Source of the DNA: Streptomyces sp. A1136
GTDB lineage: Bacteria; Actinomycetota; Actinomycetes; Streptomycetales; Streptomycetaceae
Direction: 5' to 3'
DNA: 64,000 nucleotides
Assembly: GCF_004795055.1 (NCBI RefSeq)
Contig: NZ_SSBJ01000009.1
Location: forward strand, 62,001 to 126,000
The position numbers were made by a program, and so were the translations under genes. Under the pieces are notes generated by a model. That model saw nothing but the letters and a program-made list of their open reading frames with translations. It was not told where the DNA came from and ran no database searches. The first letter of the stretch is position 1. Each line of letters begins with the position of its first letter. Positions 9,585-17,539 of the stretch are shown here, in pieces.

Positions 9585-9648
9585 GCCCCGCCGAAGTCGC
9601 CCCGTCGCGCCCGCCCGCCCCGCCGAAGTCGCCCCGTCGCGCCCGCCC
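9585..9648. repeat. 32-bp unit tandemly duplicated
   Basis: Two exact copies of a 32-nt unit (9585-9616 and 9617-9648) starting GCCCCGCCGAAGTCGCCCCG lie between the convergent DUF3574 and NAD(P)-binding genes. A partial copy of the GTCGCGCCCG end precedes them near 9572. Confidence 0.85.
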
Positions 9649-9660
9649 GAGCCGCCCCGG

Positions 9661-10317
9661 TCAGTTGCCCGCCACGGCCTTGACGGCCACCGCGACCGGG
9701 GTGGACCCGGAGACGAGTTCCAGCGTCAGACCGGCCGTCGCCGGGGTCTCCACCAACTCCGCCAGTACCGCCGCCACATCGTCGCGCGGGATCGACCCCG
9801 CCCCCGTGCGCGCCTCCAGGCGGACCAGCCCCGTACCGTCGGCATCGGTCAACGTGCCGGGGCGCAGCACCGTCCACTCCAGGCCGAGGCGCGTGCGGAG
9901 GTGGTCGTCGGCCTCCCCCTTGGCGCGCAGGTAGTAGTCGAAGACCTCCTCGCCCTGGTGATTGGCGTCCGCCCCCATCGAGGAGACCATCAGGAAGCGT
10001 CGTACGCGCGCCCGTTCGGCCGCGTCGGCGAAGAGCACCGCCGCCGCACGGTCCACCGTGTCCTTGCGCGCGATGCCGCTGCCGGGACCGGCGCCGGCCG
10101 CGAACACGGCCGCGTCCGCGCCCTGGAGGATTCCCGCCACGTGCTCCACCGTGGCCGACTCCAGATCGCACAGCACCGGTTCGGCGCCCGCCTCCCGCAG
10201 GTCGTCGCCCTGCTCCGGGTCGCGGATGATGCCCGCGACCTCGTACCCGCGCGCGGAGAGCAGCCGCTCCAGCCGCAGCGCGATCCGACCGTGTCCACCC
10301 GCGATGACGATGCGCAT
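9661..10317 (-). CDS. NAD(P)H-binding protein, atypical SDR / NmrA-like
   Basis: 218 residues from the ATG at 10317; longer starts have no support. Opens with the Rossmann loop MRIVIAGGHGRIALRL. A later VSSMGAD segment, a YYLRAKGEADDHLR segment and WTVLRPGTLTD match the atypical short-chain dehydrogenase family used as NAD(P)-binding epimerase-like or sensor proteins. The classical YxxxK pair is replaced by YYLRAK. The substrate is unknown. It lies downstream of the amidohydrolase on the same strand with about a 75-bp gap, so co-transcription is possible. Confidence 0.85.
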   Translation of the reverse strand: MRIVIAGGHGRIALRLERLLSARGYEVAGIIRDPEQGDDLREAGAEPVLCDLESATVEHVAGILQGADAAVFAAGAGPGSGIARKDTVDRAAAVLFADAAERARVRRFLMVSSMGADANHQGEEVFDYYLRAKGEADDHLRTRLGLEWTVLRPGTLTDADGTGLVRLEARTGAGSIPRDDVAAVLAELVETPATAGLTLELVSGSTPVAVAVKAVAGN

Positions 10318-10392
10318 GACCCGACCGTACGACGAGCCGGGCCCGCCCGCCCGCGAACGTCCGGCGAACGGTCGGTGCACGTCCGCCGCCGC

Positions 10393-11709
10393 TCAGGGCC
10401 CGGACTCGGTACGCCCCTGTCTGGGCAGGTCCAGGGCGACCGCCACCGCCGAGTCGCAGTACTCCCGTACGGCACTCGTCCGGGCTACCACGCGCCCCCG
10501 GTGGATCACGATGCGGCTGTACGCCAGGGAGAGCACCCCCGCGATGCGGTCGCCGCGGACGGCGAGCAGCTCCGCCGGGAAACCCGCCTCCACCCGCACC
10601 TCCGGCAGGCCCATCACCTCCCGGGCGGTGGCGCTGACCGCCTCGTACGCCTCCGCCGGGCGCAGACCGCCCTGGGAGGCCAGCAAGTACGCGGCTTCCA
10701 GCGGGTCGCCGCGACCGACCGGGTTCCCCGCGTCCCGCAGCGCCCCGCTCCCCGCCGCGACACGGACCCCGGCGCTGCGCAGGAGGCGTACGGGCGCGGT
10801 GCGCAGGCCCCGGCGCTCCAGGGCGGCGCAGTCGCCCTGCGGGAGGCAGGTGACGCCCACCCCGGCCGCGGCCAGCTCGTCGGCGGCGCGGCTCGCCACG
10901 TCCAGCGGCAGCCGCGACAGGCCGCCGCAAGGGCCGATGGTCACGCCGGGACGAGAGTCCCGCGCCATCGCCGCCAGCCGGGTGAGGCGGGCCGGATCGT
11001 CACCGTCCGTGTGCAGGTCGACGGGGCAGCCCTGCTCGCCGGCCAGTTCCAGGACGGTGTGGAGGTAGCCGGCCGGGTCGGGGTCCAGGTCGGGGCAGCC
11101 GCCGATCACCGAGGCGCCCATCTTGACGGCGTCACGCAGCATGGCGCGGCCGTCCGCCCCGGCGACACCGGTGAGCAGGCGGGGGACGGCGACCGCGGTC
11201 AGGTCGGCGAGTCCGCGCAGCGAGCGGCGGGCCTGGAGCACGGCCTCCAGCGGACCGAGCCCGTGGACGTCGTCGATGCGTACGTGGGAGCGCATGGCGG
11301 TGGCGCCGTGGCCGAGCTGGAGCAGGGCGGACTCGGTGGCCCGGCGCTGGACCTCGTCGGTCGTGTACGGGACGGGGCCGTCGACGTCCGCCGTCATGGC
11401 GGTGTCCCCGTGGGCGTGCGGTTCGGCGGGGGCGGGGAGCAGGAGGTAGCCGCTCAGGTCCACGCGGGAGAGTGCCGGGGAGGGCAGGCTGCCGACGGCG
11501 CCCACCGCCTGGACGCGGCCACCGCGCAGCCGGACGTCGACGGAGCGGCCGTCGGGGAGGCGCGCACCGGTGAGGAGCAGTGTGGTCACCTCGCCGCCTC
11601 CCGCGCCGGGCCCCCCGGCGGGACCGCCCCGCGCGGGCCCGTACCCGCCGCCGTCACCCCGGCCACCGCGCGGGGGAGGGGAGGGCTGCTGCGGTTGGCT
11701 GTCGGACAT
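10393..11709 (-). CDS. Amidohydrolase, cytosine deaminase-like
   Basis: 438 residues from the ATG at 11709, but the first ~40 (glycine/proline-rich) look dispensable, and the GTG giving VTTLLLTGARLPDG could be the true start. It has the amidohydrolase layout: a small N-terminal beta domain, then the metal motif PAEPHAHGDTA in place of the HxH of CodA (EPHAHGD keeps H-x-H), a DLHTDGDDP strand, GPCGGLSRLP and the late aspartate block AAGSGALRDAGNP. This resembles cytosine/isoguanine deaminase-type enzymes that deaminate or hydrolyse cyclic amides; the substrate cannot be fixed from sequence. Confidence 0.82.
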   Translation of the reverse strand: MSDSQPQQPSPPPRGGRGDGGGYGPARGGPAGGPGAGGGEVTTLLLTGARLPDGRSVDVRLRGGRVQAVGAVGSLPSPALSRVDLSGYLLLPAPAEPHAHGDTAMTADVDGPVPYTTDEVQRRATESALLQLGHGATAMRSHVRIDDVHGLGPLEAVLQARRSLRGLADLTAVAVPRLLTGVAGADGRAMLRDAVKMGASVIGGCPDLDPDPAGYLHTVLELAGEQGCPVDLHTDGDDPARLTRLAAMARDSRPGVTIGPCGGLSRLPLDVASRAADELAAAGVGVTCLPQGDCAALERRGLRTAPVRLLRSAGVRVAAGSGALRDAGNPVGRGDPLEAAYLLASQGGLRPAEAYEAVSATAREVMGLPEVRVEAGFPAELLAVRGDRIAGVLSLAYSRIVIHRGRVVARTSAVREYCDSAVAVALDLPRQGRTESGP

Positions 11710-12089
11710 CGCGCTCCTGCGGTGGCTCGGGCGGTTCCTGGGCCGCGGCTCCCGGCCCGCGGCCCAAGATCACGCAGCGTGCTCAGAGCCTAGGGCGCGG
11801 GGGTGGCCGGTTCACGGAGGAGCGCAATAGTCGTACCGGTGTGGTGCCTCGGGAAGGCCGGTGGGACGGCGGACGGCCCGGAGCGCGACGGGCCGGCGGG
11901 GCGGGCCGGCGGGACGGATGGACGAGGCGGGTGGACGAGGCGGGCGCTCGGCCGCGCGAGGAAGCCTCCCCGCCGTGTGAAGCGCGCCACAATCTCCCCG
12001 AATCGGTGGGGAAAACGGGTCGGAAGGGGTTCCCGAGTCGATTCGGAATCAAGGCCGGAGGGCCTCCGAGCCCTGTCGCCCCAAAGGAT
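11710..12089. other. Intergenic region before the tRNA-Thr/tRNA-Met pair
   Basis: About 380 bp without a supported gene; open frames here have poor codon bias. It carries low-complexity GC tracts, including a 12-bp GGACGAGGCGGG unit repeated with a one-base spacer near 11920-11945. Confidence 0.5.
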
Positions 12090-12119
12090 TTGGGCGATCG
12101 GCGGGCGACCGTGTAATGT
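12090..12119 (+). promoter_or_regulatory. Putative promoter of tRNA-Thr
   Basis: TTGGGC at 12090-12095 and TAATGT at 12114-12119 are separated by 18 bp, and the tRNA begins 12 bases past the -10 box. This matches vegetative sigma-factor spacing. Confidence 0.5.
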
Positions 12120-12130
12120 CTTCATCGCTC

Positions 12131-12203
12131 GCCCCAATAGCTCAGTCGGTAGAGCGTCTCCATGGTAAGGAGAAGGTCTGCGGTTCGATTCCGCATTGGG
12201 GCT
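12131..12203 (+). tRNA. tRNA-Thr (anticodon GGT)
   Basis: 73-nt cloverleaf. GCCCCAA pairs with TTGGGGC (12196-12202), discriminator T, no encoded CCA. The anticodon stem TCTCC/GGAGA encloses ATGGTAA, giving GGT. T arm GCGGTTCGATTCCGC. Confidence 0.96.
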
Positions 12204-12251
12204 CTGGTGAGAGAGGTTCCCCACCCTCGGGTGGGGAGTCGATCACATCAA

Positions 12252-12324
12252 AGCGGCGTAGCTCAGTCGGTAGAGCAAGCGGCTCATAATCGCTGTGTCA
12301 CCGGTTCAAGTCCGGTCGCCGCTA
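12252..12324 (+). tRNA. tRNA-Met (anticodon CAT), elongator type
   Basis: 73-nt cloverleaf. AGCGGCG pairs fully with CGCCGCT at 12317-12323, which excludes the initiator tRNA with its 1-72 mismatch. The anticodon loop is CTCATAA, giving CAT. It lies 48 bases after tRNA-Thr, the usual actinobacterial neighbourhood of rpmG and hadAB. Confidence 0.94.
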
Positions 12325-12329
12325 CACAC

Positions 12330-12372
12330 AGTAGCCGATTGCGGGGTCGGTCTCCCGGTCGGCTACTCTTGT
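12330..12372 (+). terminator. Hairpin after tRNA-Met
   Basis: AGTAGCCGA (12330-12338) pairs with TCGGCTACT (12359-12367), with a GC-rich inner part, followed by CTTGT. Probable terminator or processing signal before rpmG. Confidence 0.55.
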
Positions 12373-12413
12373 ATGCGTTCATCCGTCCCAATTGTCCGTC
12401 AAGGAGCACTCAC

Positions 12414-12578
12414 GTGGCTGCCACCGACGTCCGCCCGAAGATCACGCTGGCCTGCGTGGAGTGCAAGGAGCGGAACTACATCACCAAGAAGAACCGGCGT
12501 AACAACCCGGACCGTCTTGAGATGAAGAAGCACTGCCCGCGTTGCAACTCGCACACCGCGCACCGCGAGACCCGCTGA
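12414..12578 (+). CDS. rpmG: 50S ribosomal protein L33 (zinc-binding form)
   Basis: 54 residues from the GTG at 12414, 8 bases after AAGGAG. Carries paired CVEC and CPRC motifs, so it is the zinc-containing type of L33; actinomycetes often also have a zinc-free paralogue made under zinc starvation. Sequence [20 protein letters not shown] is typical. Its place after tRNA-Thr/tRNA-Met and before the MaoC pair is conserved with mycobacteria (rpmG2-hadA-hadB). Confidence 0.97.
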
Positions 12579-12610
12579 TCCTGGCGAGTCTCGAACACAG
12601 GCACCGTCAT

Positions 12611-12646
12611 GAGGTCGTCCCCTTCATTGGGGGCGGCCTCGTGTCG
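12611..12646 (+). terminator. Hairpin after rpmG
   Basis: A 12-bp stem including two G-T pairs (12611-12622 with 12629-12640) with a TTCATT loop, followed by GTGTCGTTT. It lies between rpmG and the hadA-like gene. Confidence 0.55.
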
Positions 12647-12673
12647 TTTCCCCTCAACTGGAGGTAGTGAGCC

Positions 12674-13126
12674 ATGGCCCTCGACCAGACCTTCGTGGGG
12701 CGGAGCTACCCGCCCACCGATCCGTACGAGGTCGGCCGGGAGAAGATCCGCGAATTCGCGGTTGCGGTGGGTGACGAAAACCCCGTCTACACCGACCCGG
12801 AAGCCGCCAAGGCGTTCGGCCACCCGGATGTGATCGCCCCGCCGACCTTCGTGTTCGCCATCACGTTCGCGGCCGCCGGCCAGGTCGTCGAGGACCCACA
12901 GTTGGGGCTCGACTACAGCCGCGTCGTGCACGGCGACCAAAAGTTCGCGTACGTCCGTCCGGTGCGGGCGGGGGACCGGCTGTCGGTGACCTCGACGATC
13001 GAGGCCGTGAAGTCGATGGCCGGCAACGACATCATCGACATCCGCGGCGAAGTACACGACGAATCCGGCGAGCACGTGGTGACGGCGTGGACCAAGCTCG
13101 TGTCCCGCGCCCCTGAGGAGGCCTGA
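12674..13126 (+). CDS. MaoC-like dehydratase, HadA type (FAS1-like N-terminal dehydratase)
   Basis: 150-residue hot-dog fold protein of the HadA/UPF0336 family. Begins after GGAGGTAG at 12660. It contains GRSYPPTDPYEVGREKIREF, DENPVYTD, and AAKAFGHPDVIAPPTFVF, but the catalytic D-x-(4)-H of MaoC is not complete here, as in mycobacterial HadA, where HadB supplies the active site. Expected to pair with the next gene as a (3R)-hydroxyacyl-thioester dehydratase. One base separates its stop from the next start. In mycobacteria the pair serves mycolate synthesis; in an organism without mycolates the substrate is open. Confidence 0.9.
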   Translation: MALDQTFVGRSYPPTDPYEVGREKIREFAVAVGDENPVYTDPEAAKAFGHPDVIAPPTFVFAITFAAAGQVVEDPQLGLDYSRVVHGDQKFAYVRPVRAGDRLSVTSTIEAVKSMAGNDIIDIRGEVHDESGEHVVTAWTKLVSRAPEEA

Positions 13127-13127
13127 C

Positions 13128-13556
13128 ATGACCGCGCAGATCCAGTACGCCGATGTCGAGGTCGGCACCGAGCTGCCCGCGGCGTCCTTCCCCGTGACGC
13201 GCGCCACGCTCGTCCGGTACGCCGGCGCTTCGGGTGACTTCAACCCGATCCACTGGAACGAGAAGTTCGCCAAGGAGGTCGGGCTGCCGGACGTCATCGC
13301 GCACGGCATGTTCACGATGGCCGAGGCGATCCGGGTGGTCACCGACTGGGTGGGCGACCCGGGTGCGGTCGTCGAGTACGGGGTGCGGTTCACCAAGCCG
13401 GTGGTCGTCCCGAACGATGACCAGGGTGCGCTGATCGAGGTCACCGCGAAGGTCGCCGCCAAGCTGGACGACAACCGGGTCCGGGTGGACCTGACGGCCC
13501 TGAGCGCGGGCCAGAAGGTCCTCGGGATGTCCCGCGCGGTGGTCCGGCTGGCGTAG
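13128..13556 (+). CDS. MaoC-like dehydratase, HadB type (catalytic subunit)
   Basis: 142-residue hot-dog protein with the hydratase-2 motif ASGDFNPIHWNEKFAKEVGLP followed by VIAHGM; D and H of this motif are the catalytic residues of (R)-specific enoyl hydratases. Likely forms a heterodimer with the HadA-like product encoded one base upstream. Preceded by GAGGAGG. Acts on acyl-thioesters (acyl-CoA or acyl-ACP); which one is not visible. Confidence 0.9.
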   Translation: MTAQIQYADVEVGTELPAASFPVTRATLVRYAGASGDFNPIHWNEKFAKEVGLPDVIAHGMFTMAEAIRVVTDWVGDPGAVVEYGVRFTKPVVVPNDDQGALIEVTAKVAAKLDDNRVRVDLTALSAGQKVLGMSRAVVRLA

Positions 13557-13682
13557 GCGTACGCCTGGGCGCGCGCCGGCAGTGCAGGCGCAGGCGTAGG
13601 GCGGGCGGGGGGCCCGGGGGGAGGCGGGCCCGCCCGGCTCCCGCCCCCTCGGGCGGAAGTCATCGCCCACCACCGCTTGACC

Positions 13683-13706
13683 AAGTTAGTGATTGAGCAC
13701 TAACTT
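13683..13706. promoter_or_regulatory. TetR operator 1, before the repressor gene
   Basis: Perfect 9-bp inverted repeat AAGTTAGTG/CACTAACTT around a 6-nt centre, ending 7 bases before the TetR gene's ATG. The core GTTAGT-N8-ACTAAC (13685-13704) recurs before the exporter gene. Confidence 0.85.
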
Positions 13707-13712
13707 TCTCGT

Positions 13713-14339
13713 ATGGCAAGGATGAGCGCAGAGGAACGACGCGAGAGCGTCATCCGCGCGGCGATGCAGGAGTTCGCCCGCGGGGGCTACTACGGCACCT
13801 CCACCGAGGTGATCGCCAAGCGCGTGGGCGTATCGCAGCCGTACCTCTTCCGGCTCTTCCCCAACAAGCAGGCGATCTTCGTCGCCGCCGTCGCCCGCTG
13901 CACCGAGGACATCCGCGTCGTCTTCGAGGAGGCCGCCGCGGGGTGCACGAGCGAGGAGGCCCTCCATTCCATGGGGGACGCCTACCTGCGGCTCATCGCG
14001 GAGCACCCCGACAAGCTCCAGATGCAGCTCCAGGCCAGCCTCACCGTCGCCGCCGCCGAAGCCGCCGGCGAGGCCGAGTTCGGGGAGATGGTGCGGGCCG
14101 GCTGGATGAGGCTGTGGGACACCGTCCACCTCGCCCTCGGGGCCGACATCGACCAGACCACCGACTTCATGGCGCACGGCATGCTCATCAACACCCTCAC
14201 GGCCCTCGGCTTCCCGCCCGACCACCGCGTCTGGGCGGGCTGCTACCTCAACGGCAAGAAGTCGGCGGCGGCGTCTCCCGCCGGCGGTGAAGGCGAGGGT
14301 CCGGGCGGGGTCGGGAACCCGGGCGAGGTGGACGCGTAG
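13713..14339 (+). CDS. TetR/AcrR family transcriptional repressor
   Basis: 208 residues. Helix-turn-helix at about residues 11-58: RESVIRAAMQEFARGGYYGT, then TEVIAKRVGVSQPYLFRLFPNKQ. The C-terminal part is an all-helical ligand-binding domain without close likeness to a known inducer class; the last 30 residues are glycine-rich and probably disordered. ATG at 13713 lies only 7 bases from a palindromic operator, and the same operator precedes the downstream exporter gene, so it most likely represses both. A ribosome site is weak or absent, suggesting a leaderless or short-leader mRNA. Confidence 0.93.
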   Translation: MARMSAEERRESVIRAAMQEFARGGYYGTSTEVIAKRVGVSQPYLFRLFPNKQAIFVAAVARCTEDIRVVFEEAAAGCTSEEALHSMGDAYLRLIAEHPDKLQMQLQASLTVAAAEAAGEAEFGEMVRAGWMRLWDTVHLALGADIDQTTDFMAHGMLINTLTALGFPPDHRVWAGCYLNGKKSAAASPAGGEGEGPGGVGNPGEVDA

Positions 14340-14386
14340 CCGCCGGTTCGGTGCTGCGCACTTCGCCCTTTCATTTGCCCAGTCAA

Positions 14387-14406
14387 GTTAGTCAGCAATA
14401 ACTAAC
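14387..14406. promoter_or_regulatory. TetR operator 2, before the exporter gene
   Basis: GTTAGT (14387-14392) and ACTAAC (14401-14406) with an 8-nt centre, the same 20-bp core as the site before the TetR gene. It ends 21 bases before the GTG of the MFS gene and would cover its promoter. Confidence 0.82.
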
Positions 14407-14427
14407 AAAGTCTCCCAGGGGGAATCC

Positions 14428-15933
14428 GTGAACGAGCAGATAGCCGCACCACCCGCCCTCAGTCGATCGGCCGTCTGGGCCCTCGTCATCACCGGCGCCG
14501 CCAGCTTCATGGCCGCCCTCGACAACCTCGTCGTCACCACCGCCCTCCCCGCCATCCGTGCGGACCTCGGCGGCAAGCTCGAAGACCTGGAGTGGACGGT
14601 GAACGCCTACACGCTCACCTTCGCCGTCCTCCTCATGTTCGGTTCCGCCCTCGGCGACCGCTTCGGCAGGCGACGTCTGTTCATCGGCGGGCTCTCGGTC
14701 TTCACCCTCGCCTCCGCCGCTGCCGCCCTCTCGCCCGGCATCGACGAGCTCATCGCCGCCCGCGCCGTCCAGGGCGTCGGCGCCGCCGTGATGATGCCGC
14801 TCACCCTCACCCTCCTCACCGCCGCCGTCCCGGCCGCACGCCGGGGCATGGCCCTGGGCATCTACGGAGCCGTCACCGGCCTCGCCGTCGCCAGCGGCCC
14901 CCTCATCGGCGGCAGCCTCACCGAGCACGTCTCCTGGCAGTGGATCTTCTGGATCAACGTCCCGATCGGCCTGGCCCTGGTCCCGCTCGCCCGACTCCGC
15001 CTGGCCGAGTCCACCGCCCCCGACGCCCGGCTGGACGTCCCCGGCACGCTCCTCATCAGCGGTGGTCTCTTCGGGATCGTCTACGCCCTGGTCAACGCCA
15101 ATGCCAAGGGCTGGACCAGTACGCCGGTCCTGACCGGCCTGATCCTCGGCGTCGCGCTCGTCGGCGGCTTCATCCGGCACGGCTCCGGCAACCCGCACGC
15201 CATGCTCCCGATGCGCCTCTTCCGCAACCGCGGCTTCCTCGGGATCAACCTCGCGGGTCTCCTGATGTTCCTCGGCATGTTCGGGTCGATCTTCCTGCTC
15301 AGCCAGTTCCTCCAAGGCGTCGCCGGCTACTCGCCCACCGAGGCGGGACTGCGCATGCTGCCCTGGACCGGAATGCCGATGATCGTCGCGCCGATCGCCG
15401 GCATCCTCTCCGACCGGATCGGCAGCCGCCCCGTCGTCACCGCCGGGCTCGCCTTCCAGGCCGTCGGCCTAGGCTGGTTCGCGGTGATCCTCAGCGCGGA
15501 CGTCTCCTACGCCGCCCAGCTGCCCGCCCTCATCCTCAGCGGCATCGGCATGGCGCTGTACTTCGCCCCCGCCTCCAACGCGCTGATGTCCACCGTCACC
15601 CCCGCGGACCAGGGCAAGGCATCCGGCACCAACAACGCGCTGCGCGAGGTCGGCGGCGCCCTCGGGGTCGCGGTCCTGGCCTCGGTGTTCTCCGCCCAGG
15701 GCGGCTACGAGACCCCGCAGGCCTTCACCGACGGCACCGTCCCCGCCCTGTGGATCGGCGCCGGGGCCGTGGCCCTCGCCGCCGCACTGGCCCTACTGCT
15801 GCCCCGCAAGGGGAAGACCGAGCCGGCGGCGACCCGGTCGGCGGCCCCGGCGGCCGACACCACCGAGGACGCGGCCGAGGGCGCGGCGGTCGGCGCCGTC
15901 TCCGGCGCGCGGAAGGTGCCCGCCGCGGGCTGA
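14428..15933 (+). CDS. MFS transporter, DHA2 (EmrB/QacA) drug:H+ antiporter family
   Basis: 501-residue inner-membrane exporter with about 14 helices. Motif A is at GSALGDRFGRRRLF (about residues 72-85) and the antiporter motif C appears as GAVTGLAVASGPLIGG. Starts at GTG 14428 behind CAGGGGGA. The acidic/alanine-rich tail after about residue 470 is cytoplasmic. Controlled by the adjacent TetR repressor through a shared operator. Substrate unknown; a toxic hydrophobic compound or a self-made antibiotic is the usual case. Confidence 0.93.
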   Translation: MNEQIAAPPALSRSAVWALVITGAASFMAALDNLVVTTALPAIRADLGGKLEDLEWTVNAYTLTFAVLLMFGSALGDRFGRRRLFIGGLSVFTLASAAAALSPGIDELIAARAVQGVGAAVMMPLTLTLLTAAVPAARRGMALGIYGAVTGLAVASGPLIGGSLTEHVSWQWIFWINVPIGLALVPLARLRLAESTAPDARLDVPGTLLISGGLFGIVYALVNANAKGWTSTPVLTGLILGVALVGGFIRHGSGNPHAMLPMRLFRNRGFLGINLAGLLMFLGMFGSIFLLSQFLQGVAGYSPTEAGLRMLPWTGMPMIVAPIAGILSDRIGSRPVVTAGLAFQAVGLGWFAVILSADVSYAAQLPALILSGIGMALYFAPASNALMSTVTPADQGKASGTNNALREVGGALGVAVLASVFSAQGGYETPQAFTDGTVPALWIGAGAVALAAALALLLPRKGKTEPAATRSAAPAADTTEDAAEGAAVGAVSGARKVPAAG

Positions 15934-15999
15934 GCCTAAACGGCGGCGAACCGACGCCCGACCGGCGACGAACCGGCCGCCGCACCACCCCCCCGAGCC

Positions 16000-16048
16000 A
16001 CGGTCCGTGCCCCGCGAGGATGCGAGGGGCACGGACCGTACTCTTGTC
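16000..16048 (+). terminator. Perfect inverted repeat between exporter and murB
   Basis: A 14-bp perfect inverted repeat, ACGGTCCGTGCCCC (16000-16013) and its complement (16026-16039), followed by ACTCTTGTC. Probably ends the exporter transcript. It stops only 12 bases before the murB GTG, so it also lies in the murB leader. Confidence 0.6.
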
Positions 16049-16051
16049 CCC

Positions 16052-17107
16052 GTGCAGGAACTCCACGACGCCCCCCTCGCCCCGCTGACCACCTTCCGGC
16101 TCGGCGGCCCCGCCGCCCGGCTGGTCACCGCGACCACCGACGCCGAGGTCATCGACGCCGTCCGGGCCGCGGACGCCGCCGGCACCCCGCTGCTCGTCAT
16201 CGGCGGCGGAAGCAACCTCGTCATCGGCGACCAGGGCTTCGACGGCACCGCCCTGCGCATCGCCACCACCGGTTTCCACCTCGACGGGACCCGGCTGGAG
16301 CTCGCCGCGGGCGAGAACTGGAGCGACGCGGTCGCCCGGACCGTCGACGCCGGCCTCGCCGGGATCGAATGCCTCGCCGGCATCCCGGGCTCGGCCGGTG
16401 CCACGCCGATCCAGAACGTGGGGGCGTACGGCCAGGAGGTCTGCGACACCATCACCGAGGTCGTCGCGTACGACCGCACCACCGGCGAGACGGTCACCCT
16501 CACCGCCGCCGAGTGCGACTTCCGCTACCGCGACAGCACCTTCAAGGACCAGCCCGGCCGCTACGTCGTCCTGCGCGTCCGCTTCGCCCTGGAAGACGCC
16601 GGCGGGCTCTCCGCCCCCGTCAAGTACCCCGAGACCGCCCGCGCCCTCGGCGTGGAGGCCGGCGACCGCGTACCGGCCGTCGTCGCCCGCGAGACCGTCC
16701 TGCGCCTGCGCGCCGGCAAGGGCATGGTCCTCGACCCGGCCGACCACGACACCTGGTCCGCCGGTTCCTTCTTCCACAACCCGATCCTGACCGACGAGGC
16801 CTACGCCGCCTTCCTCGCCCGCGTCCAGGACCGCCTCGGCGCCGACACCACCCCGCCCGCCTACCCCGCCGGTGAGGGCCGCACGAAGACCAGCGCCGCC
16901 TGGCTGATCGACAAGGCCGGCTTCACCAAGGGCTACGGCACCGGCCCCGCGCGCATCTCCACCAAGCACACCCTCGCCCTCACCAACCGGGGCGAGGCCA
17001 CCACCGAGGATCTCCTCGCGCTGGCCCGCGAGGTCGTCGCGGGCGTCCACGAGGCCTTCGGCGTCACCCTGGTCAACGAACCGGTGACGGTCGGCGTCAG
17101 CATCTGA
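16052..17107 (+). CDS. murB: UDP-N-acetylenolpyruvoylglucosamine reductase
   Basis: Cytoplasmic FAD enzyme that reduces UDP-GlcNAc-enolpyruvate to UDP-MurNAc in peptidoglycan synthesis; 351 residues from GTG 16052, where homology begins (VQELHDAPLAPLTTFRLGG). FAD-binding blocks GGGSNLVIGDQGF and AGIPGSAGATPIQNVGAYGQE, the YRDSTFK block, the catalytic-serine block SAGSFFHNP and KTSAAWLIDKAGFTKG are all present, and the layout is the long type I form. No good ribosome site precedes the GTG, and a hairpin sits directly upstream. Confidence 0.97.
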   Translation: MQELHDAPLAPLTTFRLGGPAARLVTATTDAEVIDAVRAADAAGTPLLVIGGGSNLVIGDQGFDGTALRIATTGFHLDGTRLELAAGENWSDAVARTVDAGLAGIECLAGIPGSAGATPIQNVGAYGQEVCDTITEVVAYDRTTGETVTLTAAECDFRYRDSTFKDQPGRYVVLRVRFALEDAGGLSAPVKYPETARALGVEAGDRVPAVVARETVLRLRAGKGMVLDPADHDTWSAGSFFHNPILTDEAYAAFLARVQDRLGADTTPPAYPAGEGRTKTSAAWLIDKAGFTKGYGTGPARISTKHTLALTNRGEATTEDLLALAREVVAGVHEAFGVTLVNEPVTVGVSI

Positions 17108-17122
17108 GGAGTACCGGCCGCC

Positions 17123-17539
17123 ATGCGATGTCCCCTGCACGGGGCCGGTACGGACCCCACCCGGCTGGTGGGTCGCGCGATCAAGGCGGTCGTCGCGTCC
17201 TGGCACGTCTACGAGGGCGAACGCTCCGAGGCCCCGCTCGACGTCTGGCTCCTCGACAGCGACGGCGAGTCCACCCGCATCACCACGGGCTCCGACCAGT
17301 GCCTCATCGTCGAGTCCGAGACCCCGCACCAGCCGTACGACATGGGGGAGTGGGGCCGGATCGAGGTCGGCGAGGACCTCGGCGACCATCCGTTCCTGCG
17401 CCATCTCGGCGAGACGGTCGCCACCGTCGCCGAGTACGCCACGCCCGAGACCGGCCGCACGCACCTGGAGATCGGTTTCGCCGACGGCGACCGGGTACGG
17501 GCCGACTGCTACGAGGGGGACCTGCGGCTCACCCGCTGA
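17123..17539 (+). CDS. Conserved hypothetical protein
   Basis: 138 residues, soluble, acidic, 15 bp behind murB with GAGGAG upstream, so likely co-transcribed. Contains ASWHVYEGERSEAPLDVWLL, an RITTGSDQCLIVESE strand pair, and YDMGEWGRIEVGEDL. It resembles a small conserved actinobacterial protein of unknown function. Its last 11 bases overlap the end of the convergent adenosine deaminase gene. No function assigned. Confidence 0.7.
   Translation: MRCPLHGAGTDPTRLVGRAIKAVVASWHVYEGERSEAPLDVWLLDSDGESTRITTGSDQCLIVESETPHQPYDMGEWGRIEVGEDLGDHPFLRHLGETVATVAEYATPETGRTHLEIGFADGDRVRADCYEGDLRLTR

Noticed and set aside
12131..12324. tRNA pair as integration site of a mobile element
   Set aside because: No integrase, excision genes or duplicated tRNA 3' ends nearby; gene order matches the conserved actinobacterial arrangement.
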